DNA from: Panorpa germanica
Lineage: Eukaryota > Arthropoda > Insecta > Mecoptera > Panorpidae
DNA: 64,000 nucleotides
Direction: 5' to 3'
Assembly: GCA_963678705.1 (NCBI GenBank)
Contig: OY783216.1
Coordinates: 6,634,001-6,698,000 of the forward strand
Every line of letters starts with the position of its first letter. The stretch's first letter is position 1. The position numbers and the translations under genes are program-made. Positions 49,611-60,940 of this stretch are shown one piece after another. Below the pieces are notes generated by a model. That model did not search any database. It had not been told where the DNA came from and saw nothing but the letters and a program-made list of their open reading frames with translations.

Positions 49611-49652
49611 TTCTTTTCACTAGTTTTGATTCTGATGTACCATATGATTTAT
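49040..49652 (-). CDS. EF-hand gene, first coding exon (with part of 5' UTR)
   Basis: The exon starts after a TTTTCAG acceptor (AG at 49654-49653), carries about 42 nt of 5' UTR with in-frame stops, then ATG at 49610. It ends at 49040 before GTAAGT, phase 1. It encodes 190 residues: a low-complexity stretch rich in Ser, Asn, Gly and Thr, then a basic helix-like segment (KDRTKELLKKWRTLPE) and GWSVHVW. The acceptor ahead of the ATG implies at least one untranslated exon upstream, at higher coordinates, which I did not locate. Confidence 0.78.
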
Positions 49653-50942
49653 CTGAAAATTGAAAATCATTACTTTTTAATTTCATATTCTGATAATAAA
49701 AGGTAGGATTTAAAGCAGTGGCGTACATAAGGTATTTCGGTATGTTGTTTATATGAATATATAACTAATAAAAAGTAATTTTTAACCACCATGCAAACAG
49801 TGCAACGGCAAACGGACTTAGTTCCAAAATATTTAGGAGGAATAGGAGCTGTCACTCATTTATTTCACTTCTTTCTTTTGTTTTTTAACTCTATCGATCG
49901 AAATTATATTGTTTTTAGTTACATATTCCATTTTTTAGGCCTATTTGCCATCGGGCAAACGATCAGTGCAGCACTGCACTGGGCGTTTAGAATTAGACTC
50001 ATTTGATCTGGTTCTGTTTTATATATTTGCAGGACCGGCTTTAGGCATTAGAAATACTAGCTTAGAAGCGTTATAACTTGGAGTGTCAATATTATAAAAT
50101 ATATAAAAAGTAACCTAAAAATATTTAATCTAAAAAGGTCTTATTTTATTATTTTATATATACTCTAAAAATCTTTCATTCTTAAAAATGACTTTTTAAG
50201 ATTTTATAATGTGTTCTTAAAATATTTTATGAATATTCTAATCCGCAAAAGGATAGGATTATTTTTCAAGAAGCAGTACAATAGATCTCAAAACAGGTAA
50301 CAGATAGATTGAAATTTGTGACAAACTTGAAGTAGATAGAATGGAATCTATGATAAATATACACGGGATAAAATAAATCTGTGATAAATTTACATTATAT
50401 TGAAAAATACGTCATTTTGTTTTCCTCTATTAAGTTTCCTTCCCATTTCAACAAGAGGTGTTATTTTAAATCAACAGAAAAACGCAATACTTCCGTGAAA
50501 AGTGGTGATATGTTTGCATTAATACAAAGTACAAACTCTGAGGTTAGTAATGGAACACAATATCTGTTAAATGTCACCGCAAATGATGTTTGTATATTGA
50601 CAGTTCGAAAATGACGCGAAATTTAATATGATACATCTTGTTATTATTGCATTATGTTATGATAATATCCCAACTTAGATCACATTATTATTATTACTCA
50701 CATATATTGATTTTCAAGGTAAGCTAAACAAATATGTTTCATATTTTCCTCAAGGCAATGTTCCGTACACTGTATCACAATATGAAAGTTTCACATTAAC
50801 GTTACAGGAAAACTAAATTTCCCAGGGGTCATATAAATCTAATATTAAACGAAAGGATATGAGGTAAGCTTTTCCAGTAACATTATTATGATAACAGACT
50901 GTGGTTAAAGTACAATGAAACAAGAATTAAATGTTTACTAGC
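49653..50942. other. Region upstream of EF-hand coding exon 1
   Basis: It may include an intron or 5' UTR exon of that gene. CAGTGGCGTA (49713) and GGACCGGCTTTAGGC (50031) resemble transposon ends, but no complete element is visible. Confidence 0.4.
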
Positions 50943-51138
50943 CCTGAAGCAAGGACCACAAAATGCAACAAGTTGTTGTCCATGACTCACTGGTTCTAGT
51001 TGGAGTCTGTAACGATAGCAGGCGTTGCAGTAGTAAACACCTATAAATCCACGAGCCGGCATTGACTTGTCGCATTTATTACCGCAGCAAGAATGCAACA
51101 AAAATTTGCATAAGTCGATTTGTGATAACCTTTAATAG
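50943..51138 (-). CDS. Candidate cysteine-rich exon, unrecognised
   Basis: On the minus strand, CTCCCACCTATTAAAG is a plausible acceptor, followed by about 64 codons to a possible GTAAAC donor at 50942. The reading has eight cysteines: DLC, SCC, NKC, a C-N-A-C pair and an FC-GP-C pair. This looks like a treble-clef or other zinc-binding fold; CNAC also occurs in GATA fingers but the spacing does not fit. G+C is higher than around it. It lies upstream of the EF-hand gene on the same strand but cannot join it in frame, since that exon has stops before its ATG. Confidence 0.35.
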
Positions 51139-51451
51139 GTGGGAGGTAAATTAGCCTTTGGGTGAATAGATTCCAAGTTTAATGCGAGAAATGTAAATCT
51201 TGCGAACCTTTGGACACTTACCTTTAGATTGATTTATAACGCATTCAAAATAAGTGAGCGCTTGATATATTTTAATTATTGTGAAAGCAAATGGCAGTTA
51301 AATTAAAAAGGGTATAAATTTTTGATAAGTTTATATTTCAGTTTGCTGAAAGTAGTCCTGTCTTCCATTAGGTTGGTCACTAATGTATTTGGATGGTTCA
51401 CAACTCGGTCTTTGTATTTCAATGTTCGAGTTGAAATTTCTTGTCTCACTG
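51139..51451. other. Intergenic, nothing recognised
   Basis: Lies between the cysteine-rich island and a family B element. Confidence 0.5.
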
Positions 51452-51984
51452 TAATGCCTCGTTCCCACTCACTGTTTTGATATTTAATTTATTGTTTTTA
51501 CTTAATATTTTAATCTAGATTTCAGGTTCTCGTTTAACTATTCCTTTTCACATTTGTGTTTTAATTTAACTTTAATTAATTTAGTTGGTGCGTATGCATC
51601 GTTAGTAATATATAAATTTTGGCAGTTCGACAAAATAGTATGTGAAATAATTAAAATAGCTATTTTTAATAACAATTAGTAATAGAAATTATTTTCACTT
51701 CTATATTTTTCTAAAACTGACATTAAACTTCGTTTAAAAGTAAATCCTACTGCATTTTGACAGATTGTCACATTTTGGAGGTTATAATATAATATAGTTT
51801 TTCTTAATTTAATATTTTTAATTTAAAACTTTGGATTGTAAGGTTCTAAAAAACCTTAAATTAAAATTAAATTAGAAATGAATGATAGAAGTGAATGACT
51901 ACGCGTATTGCCATATGTTAAACAATTTAAATGAAATACAAAATTCAAAATTAAATTAAAGCAGTGAGTAAGAATGATACTTTA
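51452..51984. mobile_element. Family B element (full)
   Basis: It starts TAATGCCTCGTTCCCACTCA and ends GTGAGTAAGAATGATACTTTA. It has the whole interior, with an added direct AATGAATGATAGAAGTGAATG segment. Confidence 0.75.
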
Positions 51985-52296
51985 GGTCGTGGTACAGTCT
52001 TTCGTTTGTAATATACCACAGTGCATCCACAATCACGCGTAATATTTTAGATTCAAAAGTTAAAAACAGTTTTATTAAAAATGTACCATTCATTTACTGG
52101 TTTAATATTCTTTTCTTTAGAGTCGTATTGTCTCGCGGTGAATCGCTTTGCGATGAATTAATTTAGAAACGTAATAACTCCTACTTCTACTAATTAGAGT
52201 TAAATTGTTTTCTTAATGCGCCTCTAATCGATTTTTATGTTCTTCATTAATGTAAATTTATGTGTATTTTAAGGTCACGCCATGTGGCGATCTGCG

Positions 52297-52392
52297 TCAC
52301 CCTCGCCACTTCGTATTTCGCTTTTTAACACCAGGTCGTAGTGCTTTGTCCTTTTCCTCGTGCTTAGCGGTTATTGGGGTCAACGTCTGCAT
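52297..52392 (-). CDS. Short open frame in a GC-rich patch, unrecognised
   Basis: The minus strand reads 31 residues beginning MQTLTPITAKHEEKDK and ending NTKWRG. It lies in the G+C-rich patch 52270-52430, and the plus strand is open there as well. It looks like a fragment of a former coding repeat; no family recognised. Confidence 0.2.
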   Translation of the reverse strand: MQTLTPITAKHEEKDKALRPGVKKRNTKWRG

Positions 52393-52839
52393 GCTAGCCG
52401 CATTTTATCCGCACTCGATTTTTGATAAAATTCAAGATCATTTTTTATAATACAATTAACTAAACCCGACCTCACTTCGCTGTACTTGGGAAAGAAATGA
52501 ATTTGATTTAGATACAAATCTACAAACAATACAATTCTTGGCTCTGCTGAAATTTCTAAGCACGTGTTTTTGATAAAACTGATTCTCCATTAATTGTAAA
52601 AATCGTCATATAAAAAACTGAAGTGGACTGATTCTACCAGCTCCTGTAAACAAACGGGTTTACCAATCTTGTTCATAATTGGAACAATAATAGATAACAG
52701 TGTTACCAACTTATGAAAAAAAAAATTTTTAATAAAGTAATGATCGAGCTCGAAGTATTTGTATTTTACTTTTAAAAAAAATAGTTTTACAATGGTATTA
52801 TGTTTTAATAAACTTTGGAAATATCTAATAAAAGATAGG

Positions 52840-53275
52840 TAAAGGTAGAGAGTCAAGAAGAAAGAGAAAAGTAAGAGAGTCAAGAGAAATTAGTAAATAT
52901 AGAGCGTCTATGCTTGTAATAGACATAAGTGGAGAAGTGAAAACGAAGAGAGAAGGCAGGAAGGATAGTGAAAAGATAATAGAGGGTTTGTCGAGAGGAG
53001 ACAAGGAGGTGATAGATGAAGATACAGGCAATAAGGAAGGAGAAGCAGGAAACGGTTTGCCGAGAGGAGACAAAGAAGACAAGAGGTGAAGAAGCGGTGA
53101 GAATGAAGGAAGACTAGGGAAAATGAAGGAAGAGGGTCAAGAGAAGAAGAAGCAGAAAGTACTTTTGGAAATAAAAAGGTCTAGAATAGTTTAGGTTTAA
53201 TTTCAAGTTGAAGTTCTATGAAATGTATTAAGAATGTAGATTGTAAAGCCAAAAGGCGAACAATTAATATATAAT
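52840..53275 (+). mobile_element. LINE-type 3' end with the GCCGAAAGGC-like tail
   Basis: A purine-rich segment ends GTAGATTGTAAAGCCAAAAG. It is homologous to 11938-12345 in opposite orientation, and the duplicated GTTTGTCGAGAGGAGACAAG motif appears in both. Confidence 0.7.
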
Positions 53276-53944
53276 ATAATCTAATAAAAGAATTGGTCGC
53301 ACCCAGTAAAGTAGCGTGCCTTAGAGGGGCTCTGTATCGAAATTTGTTGGTGGCCCAAATGATGGATAAAGATTTTTCACAAAAAGAACAAAAATGCTTG
53401 CATAGAATTAAGAGAATTATATATTGATTATACGTTATTACTTACTATGAATAGTCCTAGGAGATAAGCTAAGTACGGCCTAAGAGTTTAAGTGAGATTG
53501 TGGATAACATTTTACGATACGCACGTTTGGGGCACCACTGGTAAATGGTAAATAGTTTTAATTAGACGATGTGTTCTTTGATTGACATTGATGTGTACGT
53601 GACAGCGCGTCATATGCCCGTGCCATGCACTGTACAGTGCATAGTCATAAAGTCTGGTATTCCCTGGATCTTGTCTTAGTTCCACTAACTATTGTCTAGA
53701 CTCTAGACTTTCCACTTTATTGTCATTAACTAATAATGCATTCTTGGTTAATAAAAGCATTATGGCGTAGGTCATATGACACAACCAAATTTTAAATAAA
53801 GCAAATAATGAGCTGTGTCCTTACTTACTGAAAATATGACCTTTCGAATGTAGAACACACTTTGTCTATAGATAAAAATTGTTATGCAATAGTTACCGGT
53901 TTCACAAACTACTGCTGCGCGGATTCATTTGTAAATAACTAGAA
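53276..53944. other. Intergenic, nothing recognised
   Basis: No frame or shared repeat seen. Confidence 0.5.
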
Positions 53945-54345
53945 AATGAAACATTAAATGAAGAATATAAAGAGATGGAGGGTCTCATAAGGGAAAGGAT
54001 ATAAAAGTGCAGCAAGAGGAAAGGAAGAAGAGGATCAACGAAGCGATACAAACAGTTGTGGACGAGGAGAATGCCAGAGTAGCTTCGAAAACAGGGAGGT
54101 AAAGAAACGAGAATGACTGCAATGTTTAGATTAGGTAACTAGGAAAGAGTAAACAGGCATTGGGGAAAAGAGGACTAGAAAATATGCAGGATGTGTGGAA
54201 TGGAAGAGGAAGAATTAGAGCACATTAAGAGTGGAAACTGGAGTAAGTCTAGAAAATATATTGCAAGAAAAGAGTAAGAGGAGAGAAAGTAAGAAGGTAG
54301 ATGAGGGAAGTAAGTAAAGAAGAACAGGAAGAAGGAAGACAGGTT
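53945..54345 (+). pseudogene. Non-LTR C-terminal fragment
   Basis: TAMFRLGN and CRMCGMEEEELEHI can be read with several stops and frame changes. It is related to the 13-kb LINE and heavily degraded. Confidence 0.6.
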
Positions 54346-55043
54346 TAAATTTTAAATTAGGTTAATCTTAATTCAAACAAGATTTTGATTTACACATTCG
54401 ATAAATGGACAATTCGTTTGTCAAATGTGTAAATACTAATATCTAAACCATGGCACTAAATCTGAAATTATAGACCGACAATTCTGTAAAATGTAAAATC
54501 GTTCTGAATCTAATTGAAGATCTGATTGTTTAAAAAGTGTTTTAACGTTACCTGCATTCGAAACTGATATATTTACTGAAAACTGTTAACCTTTCATGGT
54601 CAATAAATTACAAAACCTATTTTGTTCCGATTGAGATAAAGCTTTCTGGTTTGCTAATGTCAAACTACATGAGATCTTTGACTGAGATAAACGATCCCCA
54701 ATTTAGCATCCCGCAGCAAAGAGGGTTAACACTGCCATCCCTTTCATCCCTCTTCACATAATCTGTGAATTCATGAATCCAATATTTACCTACATCTTAA
54801 AATAAAATGGTGTCCAATATTTCTAATAATTGAGTAATTTGTCTGAGCGAAATAGTTACAAGTTCATTTAACGTGTTTGGATTTCATTCTGTGTTTCATA
54901 GTCCGGATTTGTCCAGACCTTATCGTATTTACTGGCCATACCGTTAAAACCAATATTATTATTCTTTCCATATTATTTCCCATAAAACAATAATGCTTAT
55001 CAATACACGAAATTCAGATTGGGTTGAAAATTACATCACTGTA
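54346..55043. other. Intergenic, nothing recognised
   Basis: No frame or shared repeat seen. Confidence 0.5.
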
Positions 55044-55190
55044 TTAGCATGACTAAAACCACTGTAATTCGTAAATTAATGGACGGAATGTCATGAAATT
55101 TTGACACATATCGTTTGAAGGTTGGTACTATCTAAATATCATATAGATTTGTCAATAGTGGTGCCATCTATACGTCATACGACGAACTTC
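55044..55190. repeat. Family G repeat, copy 3 (inverted)
   Basis: It carries AAACCACTGTAATTCGTAAA, CGTTTGAAGGTTGGTACTAT and CGTCATACGACGAACTT, the inverse of copies 1 and 2. Confidence 0.6.
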
Positions 55191-55682
55191 TTGTGTGATG
55201 TGTTACAACTGTCATACATATTTTATAAATGAATTAATGTTATCAAGATTTCAATGTTAATGACTCGATAAAAGGACATGTCATCATATGATGGAGTAGC
55301 AAGAGATACGTGTTGGACTTGGTCACGCTTCCGTGTGTCCTTGCTGATCTCGTCTACGTGCTAGTAGATACATACTTCTTAGAATCCTATCATTAGTAAT
55401 CAACAAGTAATGTCATTTACTTGAATTATCATTTACAGTTATGAATAAAATAAACAATAATGTTGTTTTCTAAGCACTGGATCTGTTTACAAGTTTACAA
55501 TACATAATTATGAATAATTGCTGATAAATTGGAATTTCTTTGTGGGATTTTTAGTTATCGATCTGACTGTGTACTGTTGACAAGATAGATTATTGTTCTC
55601 TGAACCTGAACCGTAGTTTAAGAACAGCACTACATGAAATATCGTTCCATACAGGGTCGTCCTAACACGATAAACCAGAAAT
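55191..55682. other. Intergenic, nothing recognised
   Basis: Lies between a family G copy and A10. Confidence 0.5.
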
Positions 55683-56073
55683 TTATGTTAATAAATGTAT
55701 ATTGTCATTTTTATAAATATCTAAATGTTGACGGAGATATAGACGAATTGTAGTTTTAGCGCTAGAGACGTTGGCCATATTTCTGACGTATCATGTCTGT
55801 ACTATTAAAGGTACGTCAGTTATTTTTTCTGTTGTATTGAATATGCTATCTCTTTTACGTTCTGTTGTATAAAAGAGATAGCAACTTAGAGGGATGTCAC
55901 ATGTCTTGAAATGTATTTAATAATTAAAAAGACAAAATGACTTTTTTAATTGTTAACATCTCCTAACTTATAAGGAGTTATTAAAATATAATTGCACATT
56001 TGAGGTTCTAGTAACCCACTTTATCAATATATAGTACACTTTTATAGAAATTAAGACAAAGGACACAAGCCCA
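55683..56073. mobile_element. Family A element (A10), short subfamily
   Basis: Inverted, lacks the left terminus, and shares the variant middle of A6 (GTATTAAAGAGATAGC-like segment). It ends GGACACAAGCCCA. Confidence 0.75.
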
Positions 56074-56094
56074 TTATGAATTAAATTTAAATTT

Positions 56095-56425
56095 TTGCTG
56101 TTTTGTTAAATTAAAGAATCATAGATGTCACTAAGTAATTAATAACGACCCTAGCGAAGTACTTTTTCAAAACGGATCTATATTTACTTGTTTAAGGCTC
56201 TTTTTATTGTTCATAGTAAGGAAATAGGAAATCTGTCTCCTATTTCCTCACTGTCGACCTTTTTTTTATACTTCTGAACTTTAGAAGTTTCACTTATTTA
56301 TGCTTAGTAGGAGAACAAACCAGACAGGCATATATTTTTAATTTGTAGTGTTTTTACTAATTTCCTGATTAGATTGGAAAATTTATTAAAAATTACGGTG
56401 ACCACCTAATTGTACAAGTTATACA
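56095..56425 (-). mobile_element. Jockey-type LINE 3' UTR copy
   Basis: The inverse of 44560-44900, including AGGAGAACAAACCAGACAGG and CTCCTATTTCCTCACT. It lies between family A copies A10 and A11. Confidence 0.72.
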
Positions 56426-56437
56426 ATTGTACAATTT

Positions 56438-56503
56438 CTAGTAACCAACTTCATCAATATGTAGTACAGTTTTATAGAAGTTAAGACATAGGACACAAGC
56501 CCA
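56438..56503. mobile_element. Family A fragment (A11)
   Basis: This is the last 66 bp of an inverted copy, from CTAGTAACCAACTTC to GGACACAAGCCCA, next to a LINE 3' fragment. Confidence 0.7.
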
Positions 56504-56992
56504 TTGCTTTCAAGAGGCAATTTTCTAGTTATAGGTATATTACGGACTAAAAGATATTATTTTTGTCTCATTCTACATTTTCATTGCGTTTTAATATACT
56601 CGCACAATATTATATACTGTACATTTAAATACACAGGCCCAAAAATATCAGGCGGGACTTACCACTAATCATAAAGTTTATGGAAGAAAAACGCAACCAT
56701 TTAGATTATCACTGTTAATAGGTTATTCAAAAATTACGTCACAAAAATTGAGAGCGCCCCACTGTTGTGGCGTCACATATTAAAAAAAAAATTTCGTTTC
56801 AATCTTACTTAAATACTTACTTATTTTAGATTATATGTGACGTCACAAAGCTCATTCCATTCCCCCCTCCCCCTCCCCCTTGTCATGTCGTGTCCACTTT
56901 GATGGACTCCTTCCTCCTCCATTTAACAGTGGCGTAATTATGACTGTACACTTTAAAAACTAAATTGTAGATTTAGATTTAGATTTATTGTT
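56504..56992. other. Intergenic with a C-rich tract
   Basis: TTACGTCACAAAAATTG and TGTGACGTCACAAAG flank a segment ending in a CCCCCCTCCCCCTCCCCC tract, probably an old DNA element of unknown class. Confidence 0.35.
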
Positions 56993-57230
56993 AATTGTGT
57001 GTGCCTTTCGGCTTTACAATCTACCGTATTCTATTTCTTATTACATTTCATTCCTATCTTAACAATTCAGCCTTAAAACTAAACTTACTAATTTTGTTTA
57101 AAACTAATTATTTTCCTAAAACTAAACTTAATTTATTTATTAAAACTAAAAACTTATTTTAGACTTTTAGTACTTCCAAACAGTGCTTTCTGCTTCTTCT
57201 TCTCTTGACCCTCTCTCTTCATGTTCCCCA
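56993..57230 (-). mobile_element. LINE-type 3' tail fragment
   Basis: It shares GTGCCTTTCGGCTTTACAAT (the inverse of the tail) and the CTCTTGACCCTCTCTCTTCA segment with 11938-12345. Upstream sequence is lost. Confidence 0.65.
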
Positions 57231-57877
57231 TGCAAACTAGATAACGAGCTGGACCAGATAACTGGATTTTTTATATGGACGACGGTCACTTCGCAGACAA
57301 TTAAATTTACATTTTAAAAGGAACTGAATTGTATAAATTCATATAATTGCCAAGTGACCAGCTTTCCGCAAAATGTGTGATTCACTTCTATCTAGGGTAA
57401 ATAGTGCCCTTTTGCCACCCTTTTAATAACTAACCTTAAATTGTTGTATTGAAGGAGGTCTTGTATATAAATAAATCTAATTTTTGTTTATCTTATCTTT
57501 TTTTATTAGTTTCTTATCTTTTATCTTTTGTTTGTCTTAACTTTTAAGGTCAGTTAGGTAACTTTAACACCTTGAAATTTTAATAACCTCGACTTACGTA
57601 TTTTTATCTAATCGCAACCAAACTTTGCAAGGGCACGGATTATAACACAGAGTTCAAAGCAAAGTTTGTATCACACGTTTTATGCCACATAATACGCAGG
57701 AACTCCATTTTCTTTAGTGGAGTACAACCTAAATTGTGTCACATGTACGTGTACTATTTTTTCGCTCATTATTTCCTGTAATGCGATTTCTACAACGCGT
57801 AATGTAGTAACCGCGTTATAGTAGAATCTAATGCATAGAAGTAAAGGAAATAGTTATTTATCTTAGGGGCTCCAGTT
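57231..57877. other. Intergenic, nothing recognised
   Basis: AT-rich up to the possible acceptor at 57877. Confidence 0.5.
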
Positions 57878-58015
57878 CAAGTAGTCTACCAGCTAGAAGT
57901 TGACACACCACTTAAAGCGTTCTTCAAGCTACTCGTGCAAGCAGACGACGTTGGGCCACGTGGAGCAGACTACACACTGTGTAGTGGCTCCGACGTACCG
58001 GAACCGGATCTAAGA
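57878..58015 (+). CDS. Candidate exon, unrecognised
   Basis: After TTATTTATCTTAG at 57865-57877 the plus strand reads VYQLEVDTPLKAFFKLLV and then QADDVGPRGADYTLCSGS with a Pro-rich end. The frame stays open into AT-rich sequence until about 58080. G+C is far above the flanks. I do not recognise the product; it may be a retroelement piece. Confidence 0.3.
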
Positions 58016-58965
58016 CCTCCCTTAATATTTCTAAGTATTTTCTTTCTGAATATCTTCTTCAAGTCTCTTTTTATTATGTCGCTATAAAACAGATATGGTG
58101 TGTAGAATGAACTTGTTAGAAAGTTGAATAAACTTCCGTTACTTCCGTATCCGGTTGCCGAGTTTTTGAAAGATAAACTTTTTGACCCTTGTTATACGCA
58201 ATATTTTACAAAGTAAATATACTATTTAAATGTTTTGATGATTGTTTTTTTTATAAAAGTTTTCCTAATGAACAGATCCGGGCTAGGGATACAACGAGAC
58301 TGCTTGAAGCACTGAATCAAAGCCAAAAATTGACTATTTAAGACTTGAAATTATTTATTAAATTAAGATCTAATTCACCTTTTATATGTCACTCGTTGAG
58401 TTCATTAGTTTCAAAACAATTTCGATTTAGTGTTGGTAAAGTAAAACATATTAAAGCGTTTGAATTTTTGTTTCATGTTCTTGGACATGAAATTGGAAAT
58501 GTTTTTTGGACATGTTCGAGGTGCCGTGCCTTGACGACTATGACATTAAAACATAACCTACAATGCCCAGTGTCAACGTATCTCCAAGCCAAGAATTAAT
58601 GTTTTATTTAAGGGCGTTAAGGTCAAAACGATAAAAATGAAGCATATTTTCGATAACGTTTTTTGACGACACAGTTAATATATAATTATTTCTATAATGA
58701 CTACATGATAAAATGACATTTGAAGAATACTTTGTGAAATTTTCATAAATAAATATCAAGAAATGAGGTATTGACAGCGAATCTCCGCAAACGTCACAAA
58801 AAAAAATAACATTGCGGTGCCACTCATAACTCATCACTGGATTTTCTGAAATCCAAAAACCAAAATGATTTCATTAGTTGATAAGTTTCTGCAGGTAACG
58901 CTGTCAAGTTTTTCTTTTTTTATTGATTTTTCAATTTTTTACAGCACTTAAAATCAAAATACTGA
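58016..58965. other. Intergenic, weak frame only
   Basis: An 84-codon frame at 58345-58599 has a few cysteines (FWTCSRC) but no recognisable domain. Confidence 0.4.
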
Positions 58966-59260
58966 TTTTTCATGAAAAAAATCAGATTCTTTATTATTTT
59001 AAAATACGTTAAAATTAAAAAATTAAAAAAATCTCGACAATGATACTTCGGCATTTGTGTAAAGAAAGAGTGTGCAAATTTTCAAAAGAATCGGTCCAGT
59101 AGATTATGAGCTAGAGAGGGCACTGTCTCTAAAAAATGTGTGAGAAACCGCATTTAAAAGTTTCAAAATAAGAGGTAAAGACTTAAAACTCTATATCTAC
59201 GACAGTTTTATTCCAATCGACTTCAAATTTTTACACAATAAACTTAATATGTTGTACAAT
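58966..59260. repeat. Family E repeat, copy 2
   Basis: Same order of blocks as 25410-25700: AAAATACGTTAAAATTAAAA, TCGGTCCAGTAGATTATGAG, GACTTAAAACTCTATATCT. Confidence 0.65.
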
Positions 59261-59934
59261 AATATAAATAAACCTTACCAACCACCCTCCCCCCACCCCT
59301 TAAACAAATGTGTCAAAAGTTTCGGTGTTGAATATTTGCTACATTTTAAAAACAAGTGTACAATATTTTAACAACGTATTAAGGCCTAACACAACAGTGC
59401 CCAATTATTCTATTGCATAATATTTACAATTAAAGTGACAGTTCGCCTCGCATGCCGTGTTACGTGTTGTAAAGACTGTACAAGCAACAACGCAGGACTG
59501 TGTAAGTGCTTCAAATAGTAAAGTTCATTAATGCTTGGAAAAACGAAACGTTAATTGGATTGGCTTAATGAGAAAAATATGCCTGTGTGCGAGTCACTGT
59601 GCTCTGTCTAATGGGATTTGGTCGATGGAAGTTGGCAGTTGGCAGAGAAGTAAACGCAGGTAGCTAATGGAACGGAACAGGTAATGGCAAACGGAACGAC
59701 TGGAACACAGAGGAACGAGACTACATAGTAACCAGATGATTCAATTAGGATATAAAGCCATCTCAAATAAACTTCAATTAAATTGTTATAAAGATATATC
59801 ACCACTAGATGGTGCGCGAATAGAAAGCATTGATAATTCGATTTCATTGATTTTATTACGTGAATTATTATCTGAAAACTTTATAATTAAAATTTAAATG
59901 GATCTAAACGGTGGGTTATTAAGTTATTATATAA

Positions 59935-60175
59935 AGAGTGGAGTGGAGGGATAGGGATTTAGAGATACAATGTACAACGTACAAAAGAATAAGGAAGAGA
60001 GAATTACCGGCGAGGAATCGAGAAGAACGGCGAAAATAAAATTAGACATTGAAGCATATAATGAGGAAACACAAAGAAGGAGGAAGGCGAAAGAGAAAAG
60101 CAGCAAAAACATGGAGTAAGAAGAGATACAGACAAGAGTATAATAATAAGAAAGATAATAATTCAGGTACATTAG
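59935..60175 (+). mobile_element. Purine-rich LINE-like fragment
   Basis: The purine-rich strand (GAGGAAACACAAAGAAGGAG and similar) resembles the linker region of the 13-kb LINE but has no diagnostic motif. Confidence 0.35.
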
Positions 60176-60395
60176 CAACTACAGAAGGATGAAAACGCTA
60201 CACTTGAATCTCTTGCAGATTTCTTGTTCAAATAAATCTTATCACACCTCACATTAGGCGGGACTTTCTACTATTTTTTTTCTTTTTAATTTTTCTATAA
60301 CACTACAACTAAGTATAGATACACTTATCTAGTAGCTTACATTCCAATAATTACACGGTGTGGTAGAGATTGCTCCAATGAACAATTCTACATGA

Positions 60396-60940
60396 TTAGG
60401 TTACTAGGTCCGAGGGTTTAGTCCTGCGAAGTCGTCGAACATCATTACTATCAAGCAACATTTGCGTCACGGCGATGTTTTCGTGGTTACAAAGTCTCAA
60501 CTCGTGCTTCGCTACTATAGATTTGATTTCTTCTCCGACTGTGTTAATCTTCACGTCTCTATGTATGTCGTCATTGCAGATATACCACGGTGCATTAACT
60601 ATTTCTCGCAGAACTTTATTTCGGAACGTTTGGATTTCTTGGTGCAACCCCAGAGTTGCACTCCATACGTCCACACAGCCTTTACCACTTGTTTATATAT
60701 GAGCAGCTTGTTTTCAACTTTTAGTTCAGAGCGTCGTCCAATTAGCGAATACATATTCCTGTATTTTATGTTGAGTTCTTCCTTTTTCTTTTTGACATGC
60801 GTTTTCTACCTTAACTTAGAATCTAGCGTCATTACTAGATATTTTGTTTCGTTCGCATAAGGAATTGTGTTTTCGTTTATGAGTATGGGCAGATTTTTAG
60901 TATCCTTTTGGTATGTGAAATTTACATGAATTTCTACAAG
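60396..60940 (-). pseudogene. Jockey-like reverse transcriptase C-terminal fragment
   Basis: Minus-strand pieces read HVNFTYQKDTKNLPI, NETKYLVMTLDSKLR then a stop where Trp is expected, LIYKQVVKAVWTYGVQLWG, and in another frame FRNKVLREIVNAPWY through RLRRTKPSDLV. These are the block-7 to post-thumb motifs of jockey-type ORF2. A nonsense codon and a frameshift after QLWGC make it a pseudogene. No 5' part is present in the window. Confidence 0.85.

Noticed and set aside
49670-49855. Minus-strand frame with CRCTVC as an exon joining the cysteine-rich island
   Set aside because: No good splice donor, the tail translates the CAGTGGCGTA motif, and the plus strand is equally open.
49713-50045. CAGTGGCGTA and GGACCGGCTTTAGGC as two ends of one transposon; similar CAGTGGCGTA at 56932 and, inverted, 12843
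   Set aside because: The motifs are short, common in insect DNA, and the two ends are not inverse to each other.
58345-58599. 84-codon frame with FWTCSRC
   Set aside because: Few cysteines, no domain pattern and AT-driven composition; too weak to call.
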